64,000 nt of DNA from Duganella rivi. GTDB taxonomy: Bacteria > Pseudomonadota > Gammaproteobacteria > Burkholderiales > Burkholderiaceae_D. Positions 20,628 to 28,886 of the stretch are shown in pieces; the first letter of the stretch is position 1; the number at the start of each line of letters is the position of its first letter. The translations under genes were made by a program, and so were the position numbers. Where the stretch lies: contig NZ_WWCK01000001.1 of assembly GCF_009857435.1 (NCBI RefSeq), positions 434,001 to 498,000 of the forward strand, in the 5' to 3' direction. The notes under the pieces were generated by a model. That model was given only the letters and a program-made list of their open reading frames with translations. It did no database searches and was not told the origin of the DNA.

Positions 20628-22391
20628 TTAATCCTTGATGTCGATGTACTTCCATTCCTGATGCAGGATGGGATGCTTTTTATACCCCAGCACCGTCGGC
20701 TGCGCCAGCATATTCCGGTAGCGCGAGAAGGCCGGCATCACCGCTGCCTGCACTTCCAGTTGGCGCGCCATCTTGCGGTACAGCGCGTCGCGCTGCGGCC
20801 CCGGCGGCATGCGGTGGCTGGCTTCGAACCACGCGTCGTACTGCGCGTCCTGATAGCAGCCGTTGTTGTTCTGGCCGATGTTCCCGCCGTAGAACAGCTG
20901 CATGAAATTGTCGCCGTCCGGGTAGTCGGCCAGCCATTGATAGGTGCGCGACTGCACCTTGCACAGCATCTCGGCCTTCTGGATATCGCTGAAAATCATG
21001 CGCTGGTTATCCATGCGGATGCCGAGCCGGTTGTAAGTCTTGCGCCACAGCTCGGCCATCAAGACGCCATTGGCTTCGTTGCGCGAGGTGTAGGTGATGA
21101 CGAGCGGTTTGCCGTCCGGCTGGGTGCGCCAGCCATCGGCGCCTTTCTTGTAGCCGTAGCGATCCAGCAGTTGATTGGCCAGCACCGGATCGTAGCGCAG
21201 CAGCGGCTGGTAGTTCGGATCGTGACCCGCCACGCCGGATGGAATCGGAAAATGCAAGCGCTGCGCCTCGCCGTTCAGCACCAGCTTGATTTCTTCATCG
21301 ACGTCATGCGCCATGGCGATGGCGCGGCGCAAGGCGACCTTCTCCTTGCTGAAGCCACCGACCACCGGGTCTTGCATATTCCAGTAGTAATAGCTGAGCT
21401 CAGGATCGACGATGCGCGAAAGCTGTACGCCGCGTTGCGCCAACTCCGGCTTTAACTTGCCATCTGCCAGCGCTTTCGGCGCCAATGCGCCTTCCAGCCA
21501 GAACACGTCCGCGCCGCCGCTGATGAAGGACAGCCAGCGCGACTGGTCTTCCACCTGTACGCTAATCTCGATGCGGCCGATCTGCGGAATCTTCTTGCCC
21601 TTCATCTGCTGGACGATGCGCTCGTCACCCTCGGCGCTCGGCTGGAAATCCCACACCTGCGGCCGATGGCCGGTGTTCTCTTCCAGCACGATGCGGCTGC
21701 CGCGTATCCATTCACCGAGCTTGTAGACGCCGGTACCGACTGGATGGCCGGCCACCTCGCCCTTGCTGTCGCCGTACTTCTGCACCACCTCGCGCGCAAC
21801 GGCTGACAGCGGCTCGTAGGCGAGGATCATGCCGAGATTGAAATCGGTGTGCGTGAGATGTATCCGCAGCGTGTATGGATCGAGGATTTCCAGTCCGGCC
21901 ACCGGCGCGTCGTAGTCGAAACGGCCGCTTTTCTGCGCCTGTGCGGCCAGTGCATCCAGCCCGACTACCTTGCCCTCCAGCAGCCACGCATTCGGCGAGG
22001 CCAGGCGCGGATCGAACAGCCGCTTCCACGAGTAGACGTAATCGGCCACGGTCAGCTCGCGCGGCTTGCCGCCAAACGCCGGATCGGGCGTGAAATACGT
22101 GCCCTTCTTCAAGCGGATCAAGTAGGTTTTGCCGTCGGCCGACACTTCCGGCAAGGCCGCCGCCGTCTGCGGCGCCAGCTGCACCGGACGGGCCAGGTAA
22201 TCGTAGGTGTAGAGCGTTTCGAAAATCGCCTCGGTGATATGGCCGGTGTAGTAATCCCGCCCCAGCGCCGGATCGAAACTGGCCTCGGCGGCCGGCAAGA
22301 TGTAGCGCAAGGTCTTCACCGGCGCTGCCGCAGAACACACCGACGCGACCAGAACCAAGGTCGCGGCTGCGGCAAATTGTAAGCACTGCAT
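20628..22391 (-). CDS. Periplasmic oligopeptide-binding protein (SBP family 5)
   Basis: The 587-aa protein has a cleavable signal peptide (MQCLQFAAAATLVLVASVCSAAA) and SBP_bac_5 features such as LRYILPAAEASFDPALGRDYY, GKTYLIRLKKGTYFTPDPAFGG and ADYVYSWKRLFDP. It would capture peptides or similar ligands and deliver them to the permease pair. The start at 22391 is chosen for the signal peptide and GAGG a few bases upstream; the frame is open for 22 more codons. It heads the four-gene transporter operon, diverging from TBDR1, which could supply the ligand across the outer membrane. Confidence 0.92.
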   Translation of the reverse strand: MQCLQFAAAATLVLVASVCSAAAPVKTLRYILPAAEASFDPALGRDYYTGHITEAIFETLYTYDYLARPVQLAPQTAAALPEVSADGKTYLIRLKKGTYFTPDPAFGGKPRELTVADYVYSWKRLFDPRLASPNAWLLEGKVVGLDALAAQAQKSGRFDYDAPVAGLEILDPYTLRIHLTHTDFNLGMILAYEPLSAVAREVVQKYGDSKGEVAGHPVGTGVYKLGEWIRGSRIVLEENTGHRPQVWDFQPSAEGDERIVQQMKGKKIPQIGRIEISVQVEDQSRWLSFISGGADVFWLEGALAPKALADGKLKPELAQRGVQLSRIVDPELSYYYWNMQDPVVGGFSKEKVALRRAIAMAHDVDEEIKLVLNGEAQRLHFPIPSGVAGHDPNYQPLLRYDPVLANQLLDRYGYKKGADGWRTQPDGKPLVITYTSRNEANGVLMAELWRKTYNRLGIRMDNQRMIFSDIQKAEMLCKVQSRTYQWLADYPDGDNFMQLFYGGNIGQNNNGCYQDAQYDAWFEASHRMPPGPQRDALYRKMARQLEVQAAVMPAFSRYRNMLAQPTVLGYKKHPILHQEWKYIDIKD

Positions 22392-22407
22392 AACCGTCCT
22401 CAAGCCG

Positions 22408-22440
22408 CAAAAAGTGGCCTTCACAATACAGCACTTTTTG
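22408..22440 (-). promoter_or_regulatory. Leader hairpin before the ABC transporter operon
   Basis: CAAAAAGTG (22408-22416) and CACTTTTTG (22432-22440) form a perfect 9-bp stem in the minus-strand leader, ending a few bases before the Shine-Dalgarno of the binding-protein gene. It may affect translation start or mRNA stability; it is too A/U-rich to be a convincing terminator. Confidence 0.3.
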
Positions 22441-22462
22441 CTTGGCAGGAATGCCACAAAAC

Positions 22463-22477
22463 GCCCTACTTTGGTGC
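22463..22477. promoter_or_regulatory. NtrC-like site between the ABC operon and TBDR1
   Basis: GCCCTACTTTGGTGC matches GCAC(C/T)-N5-GGTGC at every defined position except the third. It lies between the divergent peptide transporter operon and TBDR1 and could affect both. No sigma-54 promoter is evident nearby. Confidence 0.35.
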
Positions 22478-22623
22478 AGTCAAGGTGATTCTATGACGCA
22501 ACGCAGCATTCTTGCGCGCTGGGCCGCAGCACGCCTTGCTTTGCAGCGCAATATGTCTTTACAAAAACCAGTGACTTTTTTACACAAAACGTTGTTTTTT
22601 CGCGTCAAAAATTTCAATTTTGT

Positions 22624-22653
22624 TTGACAAGCAAGTTCTTGCGGTGGTCTGAT
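22624..22653 (+). promoter_or_regulatory. Promoter of TBDR1
   Basis: TTGACA (22624-22629), an 18-bp gap ending in TGG, and TCTGAT (22648-22653) give an extended -10 promoter matching those of TBDR2-5. The rest of the 375-bp gap (22392-22766) holds the NtrC-like site, the leader hairpin of the divergent operon, a TGGCA-GGAA-TGCCA dyad at 22443-22456 and an AT-rich stretch. Confidence 0.5.
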
Positions 22654-22766
22654 GCGCCCCTTCCTGAAAATACTTTATTTGTAGACATTTCGGAAAGATA
22701 AGACTTGTCGGCGGTTTCCCCCATTTCCGCCGCCAGCCTGAACGCTTTTTTCTTGGAGTTTTTGTA

Positions 22767-25553
22767 ATGATGATGGAAACCGTTTTATCCCGCTCCGTGC
22801 GCCTGATGTTCTCAGGCTCGGTAGCAGCAGCACTGGCCATGCCAGCCTTCGCACAAAACGCCGAACCAACCGGCACCATTCAGCGCGTAGAAATCACCGG
22901 TTCGAGCATTAAGCGCGCTTCCGCCGAGACCGCCTCGCCAGTGCAAATGATCACCCGCGACGAACTGATGAAGTCCGGCAAAACCACCGTGGCTGAGTTC
23001 CTGCAGACCCTGACCGTGGACGGCGCCGGTTCGCTGCCGACCGGTTTCGGCAGCGGCTTCGCTGCTGGTTCGACCGCGATCTCGCTGCGCGGCCTGGGCG
23101 CGACCTCGACTCTGGTGCTGCTGAACGGCCGCCGCATGGCGCCGTTCGCGCGCGCCGATGACGGCCAGAAGAGCTTCACCGACCTGTCCAACATCCCGAT
23201 GCAAATCGTCGAGCGTATCGAAGTGCTGAAGGATGGCGCCTCGTCGACCTACGGCGCCGACGCCATCGCCGGCGTGGTCAACATCATCCTGCGCAAAGAC
23301 TTTGAAGGCGTGACCATCAAGGCCGACACCGGCACCTCGCGCTACAGCGACATGAACCAGAACAACCTGGCCGTCACCGTCGGCAAGGGCAACCTGGACG
23401 ACAACAAGTACAACGTGGTGTTCAACCTCGAGTACAAGCAGTCCGACTCGCTGGCAGCCTCGGACCGCAAGGATCGCGCGTGGATCGGCCACGGCGACAT
23501 CCGTCCGTGGGGCTACCTGCAGAACACCCAGTACATGGGCGGCTACATCACCCCAGGCGCCTCGTCGCCGACGCCGACCGGCGCATTGATGAACCCGAAG
23601 ACCGGCAACTACACCTCGCTGGGCGGCTGCTCGCAGTTCTCGCAGACCGTCAAGCAGGACGCCGCCGGCGGCTGTCTGTGGTCGCAGGACCAGTTCCGCG
23701 ACATCCAGCCGCAGGTTGAATCGATCAACCTGTACACCCGCGGCACGCTGCAAGTCAATTCCGACCTGCAGGTCTACACCGAAGTCGGCTACGCGAAGCG
23801 CGACAGCTCGTTCATGCTGGCGCCGGTATCGGCCACGCCGAACGTGGTGTTCCCTGCCAGCGCCGCCAATCCGGCCGGCGTGACCCTGTACTCGAACGAG
23901 CTGCTGATGGCCGCATCGCATCCGCAAAACATCTACGGCGCGGACACCCGCCTCCGTTACTCGATGTTCGACCTGGGCCCGAGCAACCACATCGCCAACA
24001 ACGAGTTCACCCGCTTCGTGCTGGGCGCCAAGGGCAGCAACTTCGGCTGGGACTGGGATGCAGGCTTCACCCACTCGCGCTCGAAGCTGTACCTGGAATG
24101 GACCAACCAGCTGAACATGAATGTGCTGAAGTCGGCGCTGGGCGATCCGAAGAGCAAGTACTTCCCGTACTACATTGGCGCGCAAGCCTCGAAGAACCCG
24201 CAATCGCTGTACGACGCGCTGCGCTTGAACGCGACCTCCGATTCCAGCACCGAACTGAACATCGTCGACGTCAAGGCGTCGCGTGAACTGTTCGCCCTGC
24301 CTGGCGGTAACCTGGGCCTGGCGATCGGCGCCGAACACCGCCGCGAGATTCTGCACAACCCATCGCTGACCGGTTCGGAAGACGGTTCGTCGAACATCTC
24401 CTACGTGGCCGCGGACGGCAAGACCAACGTCTCGGCGATCTACGCCGAGCTGCTGGCGCCGGTGCTGAAGACGGTGGAACTGTCGGGCGCGCTGCGTTAC
24501 GACCACTACGCCAAGTTCAACTCGACCACCCCGAAACTGGGCGCGAAGTGGACCCCGGTGAAAAGCTTCGCCCTGCGCGGCACCTACACCGAAGGCTTCC
24601 GTGCGCCAGGCGTGGCTGAATCGAACCCGGCCAGCCAGTCGACCGGCAACTCGTCCGTCGTCGATCCAGTGCGTTGCCCAGGCGGCAAGCCTGCGGCCGG
24701 CGGCGCCACCTCGCTCGATTGCAACATCACCATCGGCGCGGTCAAGCTGGGCAACCCGAACCTGCAACCGGAAAAGTCGAAAGGCTACACCCTGGGCCTG
24801 GTATGGGATCCGCTGAACGACACCAACCTGTCGCTGGACGCATGGAAAATCAAGCGCAGCAACGAAATCAACCCGCTGTCGTATGTTGAAGCGGCATCGC
24901 TGCCGACCGCCATCCGCGCGGACAACAACCTGGTGGTGAACGGCGTTGCGGTGCCGAACACCGGCACGCTGCTGCTGTCGAAGGCGCCTTACCAGAACTC
25001 CAGCTACACCGAGGTCAAAGGTATCGACCTGGACGTCAAGCAGCGCCTGCGCCTGGGCGAATACGGCAAGGCCACCATCAACCTGGTGTGGTCGCACACC
25101 GCTTCGTGGGTACGCGCCGACAAGAGCCAGACCTTCCAGTTCGCCGGCACGCACGGCAACTGTGACACCTCCGATTGCGCCGGTACGCCCAAGGACAAGA
25201 TCAACCTGATCACGTCGTGGGACAAGGGCAACTGGAACGTGGCGGGCACCGTCAACTACCGCTCGGACCTGAAGAACATCCGCTACGAAGGCGCCAAGTG
25301 CGCAGTGACCTTCGCTGACGGCAGCGCCGCACCAAACAGCGCGTGCCGCCTGCCATCGTTCACCACGCTGGATCTGTCGACCCGCTACAACTGGAGCAAG
25401 TCGCTGCAGCTGTTCGCCTCGATGAACAACGTGCTTGATCGCGTCGCCCCGCTGGATGCCCTGACCTACGGCGGCATGAGCTTCAACCCGATGGATGCCT
25501 CCGGCGCCACCGGCCGCTACGTCAAAGTTGGCCTGCAATACAAGTTTGACTAA
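22767..25553 (+). CDS. TonB-dependent receptor (TBDR1)
   Basis: A 928-aa outer-membrane receptor. The signal peptide (MMMETVLSRSVRLMFSGS to AFAQ) is followed by IQRVEITGSSIKR, then a plug domain (about residues 50-190) with STLVLLNGRRM and DGASSTYGADAIAGVVNIIL, and a beta-barrel ending GRYVKVGLQYKFD. Before the barrel motif GNPNLQPEKSK lies an extracellular loop with two Cys. Such receptors import a ligand using TonB energy; the ligand is unknown, and the divergent peptide ABC operon hints at peptides. Three consecutive ATGs are possible starts; GGAG lies eight bases before the first. Confidence 0.93.
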   Translation: MMMETVLSRSVRLMFSGSVAAALAMPAFAQNAEPTGTIQRVEITGSSIKRASAETASPVQMITRDELMKSGKTTVAEFLQTLTVDGAGSLPTGFGSGFAAGSTAISLRGLGATSTLVLLNGRRMAPFARADDGQKSFTDLSNIPMQIVERIEVLKDGASSTYGADAIAGVVNIILRKDFEGVTIKADTGTSRYSDMNQNNLAVTVGKGNLDDNKYNVVFNLEYKQSDSLAASDRKDRAWIGHGDIRPWGYLQNTQYMGGYITPGASSPTPTGALMNPKTGNYTSLGGCSQFSQTVKQDAAGGCLWSQDQFRDIQPQVESINLYTRGTLQVNSDLQVYTEVGYAKRDSSFMLAPVSATPNVVFPASAANPAGVTLYSNELLMAASHPQNIYGADTRLRYSMFDLGPSNHIANNEFTRFVLGAKGSNFGWDWDAGFTHSRSKLYLEWTNQLNMNVLKSALGDPKSKYFPYYIGAQASKNPQSLYDALRLNATSDSSTELNIVDVKASRELFALPGGNLGLAIGAEHRREILHNPSLTGSEDGSSNISYVAADGKTNVSAIYAELLAPVLKTVELSGALRYDHYAKFNSTTPKLGAKWTPVKSFALRGTYTEGFRAPGVAESNPASQSTGNSSVVDPVRCPGGKPAAGGATSLDCNITIGAVKLGNPNLQPEKSKGYTLGLVWDPLNDTNLSLDAWKIKRSNEINPLSYVEAASLPTAIRADNNLVVNGVAVPNTGTLLLSKAPYQNSSYTEVKGIDLDVKQRLRLGEYGKATINLVWSHTASWVRADKSQTFQFAGTHGNCDTSDCAGTPKDKINLITSWDKGNWNVAGTVNYRSDLKNIRYEGAKCAVTFADGSAAPNSACRLPSFTTLDLSTRYNWSKSLQLFASMNNVLDRVAPLDALTYGGMSFNPMDASGATGRYVKVGLQYKFD

Positions 25554-25575
25554 ATATAATTAGTTAAATAAAAAG

Positions 25576-25607
25576 AAGAGCAGCGAGGAATCGCTGCTCT
25601 TTTTTTA
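25576..25607 (+). terminator. Terminator of TBDR1
   Basis: AAGAGCAGCGA / TCGCTGCTCTT form an 11-bp stem with a GGAA loop followed by seven T. Confidence 0.9.
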
Positions 25608-25614
25608 ATTATTG

Positions 25615-25629
25615 GCACAAACATGGTAA
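25615..25629. promoter_or_regulatory. Weak NtrC-like site upstream of TBDR2
   Basis: GCACAAACATGGTAA resembles GCACC-N5-GGTGC in its left half (GCAC) and in GGT of the right half, with mismatches at the fifth and last two positions. It lies 40 bp before the TTGACA of the TBDR2 promoter. Confidence 0.25.
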
Positions 25630-25654
25630 TAATTTACACAAAGCCGCATAAAAT

Positions 25655-25684
25655 TTGACAAGAGTGGTCTATAGGTGGTTTCAT
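25655..25684 (+). promoter_or_regulatory. Promoter of TBDR2
   Basis: TTGACA (25655-25660), 18 bp ending in TGG, and TTTCAT (25679-25684) follow the same extended -10 pattern as the TBDR1 promoter, with which it also shares the flanking bases TTGACAAG and GGTGGT. Confidence 0.45.
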
Positions 25685-25755
25685 AACGGCCCTCGTGAGA
25701 ATTGGTGAGATTCCGTCCTCATGAGTTTGAACCACTTGAGAGAGCACATTGCAAC

Positions 25756-28554
25756 ATGATTAAAGAAACAATCCTGTCCCGTTCGCTGCGCGTGATGTTC
25801 GCCGGCGGACTGGCCATGACCCTGGGCCATGCCTTCGCCCAGGAAGCAACTGAACAACCGATGCAGCGCGTCGAAATCACCGGCTCCAGCATCAAGCGCA
25901 TCGCCGCCGAATCCTCGCTGCCGGTGCAATCGTTCAGCCAGAAAGACATCAAGAAGTCGGGCGTCACCACCGTGACCGACTTCATCCAGCAACTGCCGGC
26001 CATGCAGGGCTTCTCCGTGGCGGCCGACTCGGTCGGCGGCGGCGGCGGCGGTGTCACCACCGCATCGATCCACGACATCGGCGCCTCCTACACCCTGGTA
26101 CTGCTGAACGGCCGCCGCGTGGCGCCGGCCAACTCCGGCACCACCATTGACCTGAACTCGATCCCGCTGTCGGCCATCGAGCGCGTGGAAGTGCTGACCG
26201 ACGGCGCCTCGGCCCTGTACGGCGCCGACGCGATTGCCGGCGTGGTCAACTTCATCCTGAAAAAGGGTGCGGCCCCGTGGGAAATCAACGCCAAGTACAG
26301 CTCGCCTGAAAAGGCCGGCGGCAAGAGCAACTCGTTCAGCCTGAGCAAGGGCTTCGGCGACCTCGACGAAGACGGCTACAGCGTGTTCGTCTCGCTCAGC
26401 CACGACGAGCAAAAGCAGCTGAAAGCGTCGCAGCGCGACTTCGCCAAGAGCGGCATGGTGAACTTCACCGATCCGAAAAACGGCAAGGCCCTGCAATTCC
26501 AGAACGGCTCCACGCGCGCCATTCCAGCCAACGCCTCGATCGATTACAACGATGCCAAGGGCGAATCGCAGACCGTCAACCTGAACCCGTATGCACTGGC
26601 CCATGGCAACAAGTGCGCAGCCAACAACGTGGCCCTCGACGACGGCCAGTGCCTGTACGATTCGCCATCGACCATCGAGATCAACCCGGAATCGAGCCGC
26701 GACTCGCTGTTCAGCTCGGGCAGCCTGAAACTGGGCAACAGCGGCTTCAAGGCCTTCTTCGACGCGGCTTACACCGAAGCCAAGATCACCGCGCGCATCG
26801 CGCCGTACCCGGCCGACTTCTCGCTGTCGACCAGCTCGCCGCTGTTCAGCAAGTACCTGCAACCGTACCTGACGCCTGAGCAACTGGCCGGCGTGACCTC
26901 GGTGGCCGTCAAGTACCGCCTGTACGAAATGGGCAACCGCGGCTACGAGTACGGCACCAAGGCGACCCACCTGGTCGCAGGCCTGGATGGCGCGGCTTAC
27001 GGCTGGGACATCAATGGCGCCCTGACCTACTCGCGCAACAAGCAGGAACAGAAATACCTGTCCGGCTTCCCATTGGCTGACAAGTTCGACGCGCTGCTCA
27101 ACAGCGGCAGCTTCGACCCGTTCGCTTACCCGCAAGGCAGCATGCCGCAAGCCATGCGCGACCAGCTGAACGCTACCGGCTTCAGCGGCCTGTACAACAC
27201 CCAGACCGTGGTCATGAAGGGCGCCGACGCGCACGCTTCGCGTCCAGTGTTTGAACTGGCAGGCGGCGCGGCCATGATCAGCGTGGGCGCGGACTACCGC
27301 GTCACCAGCTTCAAGACCGACCAGGAAGACGTGGCTGAAAAAGCCCTGATCCTGTTCGACAGCCCGGTCTACGACAACCACTACGAGCGTGCCAACACCG
27401 GCGCCTTCGCCGAGTTGCTGCTGCCTATCAGCAAGAAGTGGGAAGCCACCGTGTCGGGCCGCTTCGACAACATCGGCGCGGTGAAAGACAAAATCCTGGG
27501 CCGCGAAATCGGCGACTCGGCCAGCGCCGGCACCTACAAGGTCTCGACCAAGTACTCGGCCGCCAAGAACCTGATGCTGCGCGCCGCCACCGGCACCGGC
27601 TTCCGCGCCGCCAGCATGCAGGAAATCGCTGGCCCGCTGGAAGAGTTCGGCGTCACCGGCGGCTCCTACAGCTGCCCGCTGACTGCTGCCAACGGCATGG
27701 CCGGCCACCCGCTGGCCAAGTACTGCGCCACGCCGAGCCGCGGCCAGTTTGAAGTCTTCCAAGGCGGCAATCCTGACCTGAAGCCGGAGAAATCCAAGCA
27801 ATGGTCGATCGGCGCCGTGTGGGAACCAACCAGCACCACCAGCGTCGCCATCGACCTGTGGAACGTGGAAATCCGCGACCAGGTGACCTCGGTATCGGAA
27901 GGCCTGATCTTCGCCAACCCGGCCAAGTACGCCAACCTGTTCACCACCAAGCACATCGCGTCTACCGGCCGCGACGTGCTGGCAATCAAGCTGCTGCCGA
28001 TCAACATCGGTAAGGTGGAAAACCGCGGTATCGACTATGACTTCACCCAGAAGATCAAGCTGTTCGACGGCCGCCTGACCAACCGCCTGGCCGGTACTTA
28101 CCTGCTGCGTTCGCGTTACACCACCCCGGGTACCGACGACCAGTGGGAAACCAGCCTGAACCAGTACGGTTCGAACGACAAGGTCAGCTTCCGCAACATC
28201 ATCAAGGCCAGCACCTCGTGGGAAAACACCCAGTGGACCCACACCTTGAGCGCGAACTACCGCAACGGCTACACCGACAAGCATCAAAGCGCCAAAGATT
28301 GCGCGGTGGTGATCGCCGGTACGCAGGATTGCTACGACATCACGCTGGAAGTGCCGAGCTACACCACCTTCGACATGCAGTCGGCCTTCCGTCCGCTGAA
28401 GAACGTGGAGATCACTGCCGGCGTGAACAACCTGTTCGACCGTGATCCGCCGTTCTCGCTGCGTAACACCGGTTCGCACCAGATCGGTTACAACCCATCG
28501 TACTCGAGCGCGCTGGGCCGTACCTTCTACCTGAGCGGTTCGTACAAGTTCTAA
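25756..28554 (+). CDS. TonB-dependent receptor (TBDR2)
   Basis: A 932-aa receptor of the same family: signal peptide MIKETILSRSLRVMFAGGLA to AFAQ, then MQRVEITGSSIKRI, a plug with YTLVLLNGRRVAP and DGASALYGADAIAGVVNFIL, and a barrel ending RTFYLSGSYKF. The extracellular two-Cys loop (SCPLTAANG to KYCATP) precedes GNPDLKPEKSK. The ATG at 25756 is chosen for the signal peptide; the frame is open 18 codons further upstream. The ribosome-binding site is poor (GAGAG eleven bases away). It has its own promoter and terminator. Confidence 0.93.
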   Translation: MIKETILSRSLRVMFAGGLAMTLGHAFAQEATEQPMQRVEITGSSIKRIAAESSLPVQSFSQKDIKKSGVTTVTDFIQQLPAMQGFSVAADSVGGGGGGVTTASIHDIGASYTLVLLNGRRVAPANSGTTIDLNSIPLSAIERVEVLTDGASALYGADAIAGVVNFILKKGAAPWEINAKYSSPEKAGGKSNSFSLSKGFGDLDEDGYSVFVSLSHDEQKQLKASQRDFAKSGMVNFTDPKNGKALQFQNGSTRAIPANASIDYNDAKGESQTVNLNPYALAHGNKCAANNVALDDGQCLYDSPSTIEINPESSRDSLFSSGSLKLGNSGFKAFFDAAYTEAKITARIAPYPADFSLSTSSPLFSKYLQPYLTPEQLAGVTSVAVKYRLYEMGNRGYEYGTKATHLVAGLDGAAYGWDINGALTYSRNKQEQKYLSGFPLADKFDALLNSGSFDPFAYPQGSMPQAMRDQLNATGFSGLYNTQTVVMKGADAHASRPVFELAGGAAMISVGADYRVTSFKTDQEDVAEKALILFDSPVYDNHYERANTGAFAELLLPISKKWEATVSGRFDNIGAVKDKILGREIGDSASAGTYKVSTKYSAAKNLMLRAATGTGFRAASMQEIAGPLEEFGVTGGSYSCPLTAANGMAGHPLAKYCATPSRGQFEVFQGGNPDLKPEKSKQWSIGAVWEPTSTTSVAIDLWNVEIRDQVTSVSEGLIFANPAKYANLFTTKHIASTGRDVLAIKLLPINIGKVENRGIDYDFTQKIKLFDGRLTNRLAGTYLLRSRYTTPGTDDQWETSLNQYGSNDKVSFRNIIKASTSWENTQWTHTLSANYRNGYTDKHQSAKDCAVVIAGTQDCYDITLEVPSYTTFDMQSAFRPLKNVEITAGVNNLFDRDPPFSLRNTGSHQIGYNPSYSSALGRTFYLSGSYKF

Positions 28555-28571
28555 GTTGTTAGTACTCCCCA

Positions 28572-28608
28572 AAAGCCCGGAGGCGCCGCAAGGCCCTCCG
28601 GGCTTTTT
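28572..28608 (+). terminator. Terminator of TBDR2
   Basis: AAAGCCCGGAGG and CCTCCGGGCTTT form a 12-bp stem with a GC-rich loop, followed by a T run. Confidence 0.9.
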
Positions 28609-28709
28609 TATGTGTCGCCCGGAAGTAACGCATCTGCCGCATTAACCCGGATTTACACCTGCCGGCTTTGCGTTAATTGGTGCAAGGTATCCGTAGATTC
28701 ACTACTTTT

Positions 28710-28724
28710 TTGCAAGCAAATCAG
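28710..28724. promoter_or_regulatory. Degenerate TTGAT-N5-ATCAA site upstream of TBDR3
   Basis: TTGCAAGCAAATCAG aligns with the perfect dyads upstream of TBDR4 and TBDR5 in a conserved ~28-nt block. An NtrC-like half site TTGGTGCA (28677-28684) lies just before it. The rest of the 332-bp gap holds the TBDR2 terminator and the TBDR3 promoter. Confidence 0.3.
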
Positions 28725-28799
28725 TATTTCCATCACGTCCAAACCGCTTCCCGCAAAACAAGCCTCTTGCTGGTGCGCCGCATGCACGCCGCCGTCGCG

Positions 28800-28829
28800 T
28801 TGACGATCGATCAAGCCGAATGCTCTGAT
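28800..28829 (+). promoter_or_regulatory. Promoter of TBDR3
   Basis: TTGACG (28800-28805), 18 bp ending in TGC, and TCTGAT (28824-28829) match the shared TBDR promoter pattern. The end of the spacer (CCGAATG) is the same as in the TBDR4 promoter. Confidence 0.5.
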
Positions 28830-28886
28830 AAAAAAACGAAAAGAACACACCCGTGGTTCATCGTTTCTAAATGGGAGCTAAAAATA

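Noticed and set aside
22392-22766. Riboswitch (such as cobalamin) upstream of TBDR1 or other receptors
   Set aside because: No conserved B12-box or comparable core was seen in any TBDR leader; the leaders are AT-rich and little structured.
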